Source: an uncultured Oscillospiraceae bacterium (GTDB taxonomy: Bacteria; Bacillota; Clostridia; Oscillospirales; Ruminococcaceae). Taken from it: DNA of 64,000 nt. The stretch spans positions 33,981 to 97,980 of the forward strand of contig CAJUMG010000008.1 in the NCBI GenBank assembly GCA_910587335.1. Direction: 5' to 3'. The notes beneath the pieces are model-generated. The model saw nothing but the letters and a program-made list of their open reading frames with translations. It did not search any database and was not told the DNA's origin. This document shows positions 1 through 6,276 of this stretch, in pieces (within the stretch, counting starts at the first letter, position 1; each line of letters opens with the position of its first letter). A program made the translations under genes and the position numbers.

Positions 1-787
1 TGGTAAACAGCTCCTCCGGGCATTTGTCCCGGATTTCCTCCTGAATCTTGGTAAACGGGACCACGAAAAGCTTCATCCTGCCGCAGTATTCGGCCATTTT
101 TTCCATTAAAGCGACCACCTTTTGCTTTGCCCGCTTGCTGGTATAGGGCGGGCTTGCAAAGTGGACGCCGCACAGCTCCAGTCCCCGCTTAGCCATCATG
201 TACCCCGCCACCGGACTGTCAATGCCGCCGGAGATCAAGATTGCCGCCTTGCCGGAGGTGCCGATGGGGATTCCTCCCGCTCCCGGCTGCTGCCGGCCAT
301 GGACGTAAGCGGCTGACTCCCGGATCTCCACCATGACCAGCACATCCGGGTTCTCTACGTCCACCCGCAGGTGATTGTAGCGGTCCAGGATTCGGCCGCC
401 CAGCTCCCGGCAGATTTCCGGCGATTTCATGGGAAAGGACTTATCCGCCCGTTTTGCCTCTACCTTAAAGGTTTGGGCGTATTCCAGCTCTTCGCCCAGA
501 AAATCCAGCGTTTGAGCACAGATATCCTCAAAATCCTTGGCGGCCACCCGCGCCCGGCTGAATGCCGCGATACCGAACACGTGGGACACCCGCCGGCAGG
601 CTTCATCCAGGTCAATTTCCTCCGACTGCGGTTCGCAGTAGATGGTGGATTGGGCCTTTCGGAACGAAAACCGCCCCAAGCTGTGCAGCCGCCACCTGGT
701 ATTTTTTACAAGAACATCCTCGAAGGAGGATTTGTTCAGTCCCTTTAGTGCGATTTCCCCTGTTTTAATCAGTATGATTTCCTTCAT
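1..787 (-). CDS. thiI: tRNA 4-thiouridine/thiazole sulfurtransferase ThiI (3' end cut off by window)
   Basis: ThiI takes persulfide sulfur from a cysteine desulfurase and puts it into s4U8 of tRNA and, in some species, into the thiamine thiazole. The 262 visible residues begin with a ferredoxin-like/THUMP region and reach the PP-loop ATP-binding motif SGGIDSPVAG around residue 190, followed by the MMAKRG segment typical of ThiI. The start at 787 has an AAAGGAGC ribosome site about 6 nt upstream. The gene lies 56 nt downstream of the cysteine desulfurase on the same strand, a standard Firmicutes pairing. The C-terminal part is outside the window, so whether a rhodanese domain is present cannot be seen. 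Confidence 0.93.
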   Translation of the reverse strand, partial: MKEIILIKTGEIALKGLNKSSFEDVLVKNTRWRLHSLGRFSFRKAQSTIYCEPQSEEIDLDEACRRVSHVFGIAAFSRARVAAKDFEDICAQTLDFLGEELEYAQTFKVEAKRADKSFPMKSPEICRELGGRILDRYNHLRVDVENPDVLVMVEIRESAAYVHGRQQPGAGGIPIGTSGKAAILISGGIDSPVAGYMMAKRGLELCGVHFASPPYTSKRAKQKVVALMEKMAEYCGRMKLFVVPFTKIQEEIRDKCPEELFT

Positions 788-843
788 CCCGGCGCTCCTT
801 TATTTTTCTTACTATAATAAGGTATGTGCCCTAGCCGCCCTTA

Positions 844-1980
844 CTAGCAATGGGCCAGAGAGCAGATCCCCTCCTGCAAGGCCAGGACAAAATCCTCCAC
901 ATCCTCTTTCGTGTTATACCGCCCAAAGCTTATGCGCAGCGCGCTGTCGATCAAGGCCGGGTCCAGCCCCATGGCGGACAGCACATGGCTTTTCGCCCCT
1001 TTAGAGCAGGCGGACCCGCTGGACACCGAAATGCCCCGCTCCTCTAAAAAGTGCATCATTGTTTCCGACCGGTACCCCGGCACGCTGATGTTTAGTACCG
1101 CAGGCAGCGCGTCCGCCGGGGAATTGACAACCACCTTTGACATGGAAAGCAGCCGGCAGCGCAGTTCCTGATTCAGGTCGGCGATGCGCGCGGCATCCTC
1201 CCGCAGATGCTCTTTGGCCAGCCTTGCCGCCACGCCAAACCCCACGATGGAGGCCGCCGCCTCGGTTCCGGGCCGCAGCTTTTTCTCCTGGCTGCCGCCT
1301 AGCTGCCGGGGGACCAGGCGAATTCCACGTCTTACATACAAAGCGCCGCACCCCTTTGGTCCATAGATCTTGTGTGCGCTGACCGTCGCCAGATCCAGGT
1401 CCAGCCGACGCATGGACAAGGGCAGCTTACCTAAAGCCTGCACACAGTCACAGTGGATCAGTGTGCCGGGATTTTTGCGCCGCACCCCCCGAACAATCTG
1501 CTCGATGGGCAGAATGGCGCCTACCTCGTTATTGACGCACATGCAGGATACCAGCACGGTCTGACCATCCACCGCCGCCACAACCTCTCCCGGGTCGATA
1601 TGGCCCAGATGGTCCGGCTTGATCCGAATAACCTCCCAGCCCAGCTGCTCTAGGCGGTTGGCGGCGGCATCGACCGAAGAATGCTCGAACGCGGTGGTCA
1701 CAATGCGTTTTCCCCGGCGCGCCCGGGCCTCGGCCACACCCAAAAGGGCCAGGTTATTGGCCTCGGTCCCACCGGAGGTAAAGGTCAGCTCCCCGGGATC
1801 ACAGTCCAAAAGCTGGGCCAAGCTCCGGCGCGCTGCCTCAATCTGGTTTTCCGCCTCCAGCCCTTTTCGATGCAGCGAGGAGGGATTGCCGTAACAATTG
1901 ACCAGCATATCATAAACCGCGCGGGCCACAGGCTCCGCTGTACGGGTAGTAGCGCTGTTGTCCAGATAAATCTCTCTCAT
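844..1980 (-). CDS. cysteine desulfurase (NifS/IscS family)
   Basis: This PLP enzyme converts L-cysteine to alanine and an enzyme-bound persulfide, probably the sulfur donor for the adjacent ThiI. The N-terminus YLDNSATT, the PLP lysine in SAHKIYGPKG and the persulfide cysteine in SSGSACSKG near the C-terminus are all visible. The product is 378 residues, normal for the class. The frame stays open a further 63 codons upstream, but a GGAG lies 8 nt before the ATG at 1980 (5 nt before an adjacent ATG at 1983) and homology starts there, so the long form is unlikely. It is probably co-transcribed with thiI. Confidence 0.93.
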   Translation of the reverse strand: MREIYLDNSATTRTAEPVARAVYDMLVNCYGNPSSLHRKGLEAENQIEAARRSLAQLLDCDPGELTFTSGGTEANNLALLGVAEARARRGKRIVTTAFEHSSVDAAANRLEQLGWEVIRIKPDHLGHIDPGEVVAAVDGQTVLVSCMCVNNEVGAILPIEQIVRGVRRKNPGTLIHCDCVQALGKLPLSMRRLDLDLATVSAHKIYGPKGCGALYVRRGIRLVPRQLGGSQEKKLRPGTEAAASIVGFGVAARLAKEHLREDAARIADLNQELRCRLLSMSKVVVNSPADALPAVLNISVPGYRSETMMHFLEERGISVSSGSACSKGAKSHVLSAMGLDPALIDSALRISFGRYNTKEDVEDFVLALQEGICSLAHC

Positions 1981-2239
1981 CATCTCATCTCCATTTTGAA
2001 GAAGGTTCACCGAAAGCAGGGGCCGGATTTTTCCATATACTTTACTATTATAAACGATCCGTCCGCCTGTTTCAAGAAAGGCCGGCCGAAAAAGGCGGTT
2101 TTCTGTCGAAAAAAGTCTTCGGGTCCAAAAAACGCCAGTTGGGACCGCGCCTTGCTTCATTATAGGCACTGACGGGACGTTTGGTGCATAAAAAACGGCG
2201 GATTTTTGTAAAAAGCTGTATAGACACTGGCAAATGTGC

Positions 2240-2348
2240 TATACTAGGGATGATTTACCGGGATTTTTTCCGTTTCGACATGAATTTATGAAAAAATTAA
2301 AAAAAGTTATTACAAAGTATTTACAAATCGATTTTCTTGTGCTATAGT
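2240..2348 (+). promoter_or_regulatory. promoter region of the surface-protein gene
   Basis: A strong sigma-A promoter lies at 2320-2348: -35 TTTACA (2320-2325), 17-nt spacer, -10 TATAGT (2343-2348). An additional extended -10, TGC-TATACT, sits at 2237-2245 without a good -35. The A/T-rich leader is about 90 nt long and ends in AGGAGG before the ATG at 2447. The 1981-2446 gap holds nothing else that I recognise. Confidence 0.7.
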
Positions 2349-2446
2349 ATGGTTACAGTTCCAAGAAACCGATGCGGACTAGCAAGGGAGAGTTGCTGTG
2401 TAAGCGGAGGATGGAAGCTGAATATAATTTTAGGAGGAAAATTACC

Positions 2447-3628
2447 ATGAAAAAAGTACTTGCTCTTGTACTGTCCGTTATGATGGTTCTGAGCCTGTCT
2501 GTGGTTGCTTTTGCTGCTGATGGTCCTACCCCTGGCAACAAAAACACCACTGGTACCAATAACGTAATTGGTACTCCGGATGACAAAAATGTTATTCTGG
2601 GCACCCTGGGCGCTGGCGACAAAGAGGATGATACTGATGATTATCCCGACAAACCCGGTGCTACCTATTACTACACCATCTTCATCGCAACCGAGAACAA
2701 TGTTGCTGGCGATGTTACTGTTGGTGACGTTAACTACGACATGCTGACCGATGACGAGTATGCGAAACATCTGACTGTTTCCATCCGTGAGTCTGGCGAC
2801 AAAATGATCGATTCCTATGCGATCGTTAAGAAGAATGGCGTGTACAAAGTAGAGGTTAAAACCAAAGCTACCTACACCACCAGCAAAACTTCTGCTACTT
2901 GGACCATCACTCTGAGAAGAGACAAAAAGTACAAAGTAGTTGAGGCTACCGTTGATATCGCTCAGAAATGGGCTGAAATCGAACTCACTGGCTACACTGA
3001 CACTTACAGCGAGAGAGTCTTCAACGATATCGATCCTGAGAACACTGTAGCTACCGGTTCTAACGTAGGTGCTGATCATCCTTACTACACCGACGACAAG
3101 AACCTGCAGGCTCTGGCTGTTATCCCGAAAAACACCACTTATGCTGAGCTGTATTTCGATACCGACGATATCTTCTGGTACACTGTGAAGAACTCTTCCA
3201 AGACCACTGTTAACGTCTACTTCGAGAGAAGCAACAAGACCATGTCCACCACCTATGAGGATGCTGATCTGGAAATGATCTTCTTCAAAGGTGCTCCTGA
3301 GTTCGATTACTCTGGTACTTTCCATGTAACCGTTGACCAGGATATGTTCGTTTACGCTATCGAAGGCGGCAAACTGGTTGAAGGCAAATTCACCTGGAAC
3401 AAAGATGCTGAGTGCTGGGAGACCGCTACTCGCAAACTGGAAGGCGCTGTAGCTTCTGACATCAAACTGGATGTAAGCAAATACAACGCTACCGTTAACA
3501 ACAATGGCGGCAACACCACTGGCGACAAAAACAACCCCGGTACCGGTTCTGTTGATTTTGTAAACGTTGCTGTTGCTCTGGGCGTTGTTTCTCTGGCTGC
3601 TGCTGGCGCAGTTGCTCTGAAGAAATAA
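2447..3628 (+). CDS. secreted surface protein with NPGTG-type C-terminal sorting signal
   Basis: Not assignable to a named family. The 393-residue product starts with a clear signal peptide (MKK, hydrophobic core, cleavage after AFA near residue 23). It continues with about 340 residues rich in Asp, Lys, Thr and Tyr and ends with NPGTG (residues 363-367), a hydrophobic segment and KK. This layout matches a sortase-type cell-wall sorting signal with a non-canonical pentapeptide. The start is set by AGGAGG 9 nt before the ATG. Codon choice (GCT, ACT, GTT, CTG repeated throughout) differs sharply from the GCC/ACC-rich neighbours and suggests very high expression or different ancestry. A strong promoter and a terminator at 3687-3712 make it monocistronic. 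A structural or S-layer-like role is only a guess. Confidence 0.75.
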   Translation: MKKVLALVLSVMMVLSLSVVAFAADGPTPGNKNTTGTNNVIGTPDDKNVILGTLGAGDKEDDTDDYPDKPGATYYYTIFIATENNVAGDVTVGDVNYDMLTDDEYAKHLTVSIRESGDKMIDSYAIVKKNGVYKVEVKTKATYTTSKTSATWTITLRRDKKYKVVEATVDIAQKWAEIELTGYTDTYSERVFNDIDPENTVATGSNVGADHPYYTDDKNLQALAVIPKNTTYAELYFDTDDIFWYTVKNSSKTTVNVYFERSNKTMSTTYEDADLEMIFFKGAPEFDYSGTFHVTVDQDMFVYAIEGGKLVEGKFTWNKDAECWETATRKLEGAVASDIKLDVSKYNATVNNNGGNTTGDKNNPGTGSVDFVNVAVALGVVSLAAAGAVALKK

Positions 3629-3686
3629 TTCAGTTGCTAACAAATCTTTCCTTTGTGTCTCTCCACAATCGCATAAAGTGAAAAAC

Positions 3687-3712
3687 AAAAAGCTGCCTTA
3701 GGGCGGCTTTTT
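3687..3712 (+). terminator. Rho-independent terminator of the surface-protein gene
   Basis: A GC-rich stem (AGCTGCC against GGGCGGCT, one T-G wobble) is followed by a T run, 58 nt after the stop codon. Confidence 0.8.
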
Positions 3713-3745
3713 GCTTTCTCTATAAAGCCTTGGTTATAACCAAAG

Positions 3746-3786
3746 AAAAAGTCCCTTTCTGTTTTATGAGAAAGGGACCTTTTTTC
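3746..3786 (-). terminator. terminator of the PRTase-like gene
   Basis: An 11-bp stem (GTCCCTTTCT against AGAAAGGGAC) with an 8-nt loop is flanked by A and T runs. It stops minus-strand transcription just after 3797 and could work in both directions. Confidence 0.75.
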
Positions 3787-3796
3787 GTTTTGCGTT

Positions 3797-4438
3797 TTAG
3801 ATTTTGGAGTATCCGTAGCTGTTGACAAGCGCATCAACCTTTTTGCGCGCAGCGCACATGGGGCATTCGGCCGTGCTGTAGCTGTGGTATTCCGGCAGAT
3901 CCCCAGGGGAGAAGATCGAGTTAATCTTAATGCCCCGGCTTTCCGAAGCAGCGCTGAAGATCGCCGCAATCGCCACCAGGCTGCCGTTATAATATTGCAG
4001 GCACTCTACTGCTCGATTGATGGTCTTTCCGGTGGAAACCGACGCCATTAAAAGCAGTATATGCTTGCCCCAAATCATCTTTTGTGTATTATCCCGGAAA
4101 ATCATTTGGTTATTGGCGTTTAATTCAGGCGTAATCACGTTGATGTCCTGCCCCGCATTGAGAACCGGGATCGTCGGGTCGCTTAAAGCCTGTGCCAAAA
4201 ATGCGCCCAACATCTCAGTCCCTTCCAGGCAGACAATTGTGTCGATGTTCGTGCCCATCATGTACTCCTGGGCCAACAGCGAAGCAGCTTCTTTCGCGGT
4301 AGAGGAGCTGGTCTTTACTGTTGTCATATCCACATAGTAGTTAACGTGGGAGTGACTGGTGGCAAAATGTCCGGGAATCACCCCGATTTTTACCTTGCTG
4401 GATTTGGTTGCGCTGATTTCTTTCATTCTGGTTTCCAT
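3797..4438 (-). CDS. orotate phosphoribosyltransferase-like protein with altered PRPP motif
   Basis: The 213-residue product looks like a type I phosphoribosyltransferase of the orotate-PRTase group. It has the hydrophobic strand and STGKT loop of the PRPP site, the following helix-strand ending in VAIAAIFS, and a C-terminal CPMC pair resembling the CPxC tail of clostridial OPRTs. The acidic pair that normally precedes the TG loop (VxDD/ED) is replaced by Met-Ala, so classical PRPP and Mg binding is doubtful. The start at 4438 is supported by GGAAGGAG 9 nt upstream. Its own promoter and terminator make it monocistronic. It may be a regulator or a diverged enzyme rather than PyrE; no pyrimidine genes are near. 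Confidence 0.65.
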   Translation of the reverse strand: METRMKEISATKSSKVKIGVIPGHFATSHSHVNYYVDMTTVKTSSSTAKEAASLLAQEYMMGTNIDTIVCLEGTEMLGAFLAQALSDPTIPVLNAGQDINVITPELNANNQMIFRDNTQKMIWGKHILLLMASVSTGKTINRAVECLQYYNGSLVAIAAIFSAASESRGIKINSIFSPGDLPEYHSYSTAECPMCAARKKVDALVNSYGYSKI

Positions 4439-4509
4439 ACAATCATACTCCTTCCGGAACCCGGCTTTCCCTTAAAAAGGAAAAGGGCAGCATAGCCGCC
4501 TTTTTATTT

Positions 4510-4538
4510 ATTATAGCATAATAAATTATTTTTTTCAA
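4510..4538 (-). promoter_or_regulatory. sigma-A promoter of the PRTase-like gene
   Basis: On the minus strand: -35 TTGAAA (4538-4533), 17-nt spacer, extended -10 TGC-TATAAT (4515-4510). The transcript would begin near 4503, right at a small hairpin (GGCGGC/GCTGCC, 4500-4486) followed by a pyrimidine/T run, which may stabilise or attenuate the leader. Confidence 0.75.
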
Positions 4539-4596
4539 CTTATATGCGGTTATTTATGGAAATAATGCGAAAAAACAAAAAATTTTTATAACGCCA

Positions 4597-4641
4597 AAGA
4601 AAAAAGTCCGGCCTTGGATTTTGTCCAGAGCCGGTCCTTTA
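4597..4641 (-). terminator. terminator of the DUF4867 gene
   Basis: An imperfect stem (GACCGGC..GGA against TCC..GCCGGAC) is followed on the minus strand by TTTTTT, just downstream of the stop at 4657. Confidence 0.7.
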
Positions 4642-4656
4642 GCCATTATGCGGATG

Positions 4657-5331
4657 TTAATACCGGATACAGGTGTTCTCGCCGAAAATCCCTTCAAAGC
4701 CACCGCGGGTGGCGACCACCGAGCTATCCTTATGGCCGAAAGCCCACTTGTTACGGGCCATGATCAGCCGGTCCTCGTGATTGACCGGGTGATCCGGTTT
4801 TTCGATAGGGCTGTTGGTCCCCTTTTGCAGAATGACCAGGCACTTAAAGCCCTTGTCATCCACCTTGCAGGGCGCGTAATGCAGCGTATGGGGATAAATC
4901 TCTACCGCGACGCCGGCCGGGCAGTAGAAAGCGACGACATCCTTGGAATCCACCGTTCCTTTGTCGGAAAGATCCTCCACCTTGTACATCATAAATACCA
5001 TATCGTCCGGGCCAACGCTGACCTCGGAGCATTTGTGATACTCAAAGGCGTTGAGCAGCGATCCGTTTCCGTTGCAATAGCCTACCTGCACCGGCATACC
5101 GGCGTAAAGGTACTTTTGCACCTGCTCGGTAATGGGCAGCGCCTCCATCTCCGGGATGGACGCCACATACTGGTTACCCGATTCCGGTACGGCGGTATGA
5201 TCCTTTAAATAGTCCACATAAGGGGTAAAATCGTACCCTTTTATTACCCGACCGTATTTTTTAAAGGCCGGGTCGGTGACCAAATACATTTTGACACCTG
5301 GATTTTTTGCTTTTACCGATTCAAAACTCAT
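4657..5331 (-). CDS. DUF4867 family cupin-like protein
   Basis: The 224-residue product matches my memory of the DUF4867 family: an N-terminal MYLVTDPAFKKYGRVIKGYDF, a central GMPVQVGYCNGNGSLLNAFEYH, and PAGVAVEIYPHTLHYAPC. The His- and Glu-containing segments resemble a metal-binding cupin of the ureidoglycolate-lyase type, so a sugar isomerase or epimerase-like role is possible. The family is experimentally poorly defined and is often found near sugar catabolic genes. Here it is alone, with its own terminator, and divergent from mtnN. The start at 5331 has GAAAAGAGGG upstream. Confidence 0.75.
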   Translation of the reverse strand: MSFESVKAKNPGVKMYLVTDPAFKKYGRVIKGYDFTPYVDYLKDHTAVPESGNQYVASIPEMEALPITEQVQKYLYAGMPVQVGYCNGNGSLLNAFEYHKCSEVSVGPDDMVFMMYKVEDLSDKGTVDSKDVVAFYCPAGVAVEIYPHTLHYAPCKVDDKGFKCLVILQKGTNSPIEKPDHPVNHEDRLIMARNKWAFGHKDSSVVATRGGFEGIFGENTCIRY

Positions 5332-5417
5332 AAAAACCCTCTTTTCTCCTGTCCAGTGTTCTTATCTGGTAGTATAACATTATAATACCGGATAAGCAAT
5401 CTTTTTTTGCCGAAATC

Positions 5418-5446
5418 TTGCAAAGAAGAGGGAAAATTGCTACAAT
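5418..5446 (+). promoter_or_regulatory. sigma-A promoter of mtnN
   Basis: -35 TTGCAA (5418-5423), 17-nt spacer, extended -10 TGC-TACAAT (5441-5446). Confidence 0.75.
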
Positions 5447-5477
5447 GGTGGCAGCAAAGAAAAAGGAGAAATGGTAT

Positions 5478-6164
5478 ATGACATGGGGAATCATCGGAGC
5501 AATGCCCTCTGAAATTGCGCTGTTGGAAACGCAGATGTCCAATGTGAAAAAAGAGACGATATCCGGTCTCAGCTATCAGTCTGGGACGATCCGCGGCAAG
5601 GATGTAGTCCTTTGCTGCAGCGAAATCGGCAAGGTCAACGCCGCCATGTGCGCACAGACGCTGGCTTTGCGGTACAACGTGGGGTGCATGATCAACACCG
5701 GCGTGGCCGGCTGCACCTGCGAAGATCTGGGCGTGCTGGATCTGGTCCTATCGCGGGATTTGGTTTTTCACGATTATGACTGGAAGCTTCAGGAGAAGTA
5801 CCACCCGCATACCAGCCGCTTTCCTGGCGACCCAAAGCTGATAGAGCTCGCCAAAAAGGCGCTGGAGCAGATACCGGGACGGGACTACCAATATAAACTG
5901 GGCCGCATCGCCACCGGCGACGTTTTTGTGGATGACGAGGATCTGCGCCGGTCGATTATCGAGCGGACCGAGCCGGACTGTGTGGAGATGGAGGGTGCTG
6001 CCATTGCGCTGGTCGCCTACTCCAATCAGATCCCCTGTCTGGTGATCCGCTGTATGTCGGACAATGCCAACGGTGACGCAGGGATGTCCTTCGACACCTT
6101 TGAAAAAATCGCCGCCGACCATTCCGCCAAGCTGCTGCTTTCTATGCTGGAGCTGGCCGAATAG
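5478..6164 (+). CDS. mtnN: 5'-methylthioadenosine/S-adenosylhomocysteine nucleosidase
   Basis: This cytosolic enzyme cleaves MTA and SAH to adenine plus methylthioribose or S-ribosylhomocysteine. It serves methionine salvage, SAM recycling and indirectly AI-2 production. The 228 residues show the family signatures: GIIGAMPSEI at the N-terminus, TGDVFV, the substrate-binding VEMEGAAIA and the catalytic Asp in RCMSDNA. Length is typical. The ATG at 5478 is preceded by AAAGGAG at 9 nt; the upstream in-frame extension to 5418 overlaps the promoter and is rejected. Monocistronic, with a terminator at 6175-6209. Confidence 0.95.
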   Translation: MTWGIIGAMPSEIALLETQMSNVKKETISGLSYQSGTIRGKDVVLCCSEIGKVNAAMCAQTLALRYNVGCMINTGVAGCTCEDLGVLDLVLSRDLVFHDYDWKLQEKYHPHTSRFPGDPKLIELAKKALEQIPGRDYQYKLGRIATGDVFVDDEDLRRSIIERTEPDCVEMEGAAIALVAYSNQIPCLVIRCMSDNANGDAGMSFDTFEKIAADHSAKLLLSMLELAE

Positions 6165-6174
6165 GAAAACACAC

Positions 6175-6209
6175 AAAAAGCCGCAGGACTTTTTTGTCCT
6201 GCGGCTTTT
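6175..6209 (+). terminator. terminator of mtnN, likely bidirectional
   Basis: A perfect stem AAAGCCGCAGGAC/GTCCTGCGGCTTT with a six-T loop. It also suits the convergent M56 gene. Confidence 0.9.
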
Positions 6210-6276
6210 ATGCTCCCAGGCCGCGGAAAAGGGGGACTTATTCCGCCTTGAGGGAAGCAGGGTCAAGGGCGTCCGG

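Noticed and set aside
844..2169. Long form of the cysteine desulfurase starting at 2169
   Set aside because: Homology and the ribosome site both place the start at 1980/1983; the extension is unrelated sequence.
2342..3688. A 448-codon open frame on the minus strand opposite the NPGTG surface gene
   Set aside because: It is a mirror of the strongly biased codon use of the plus-strand gene, which has a promoter, ribosome site, signal peptide and terminator. The minus frame has none of these.
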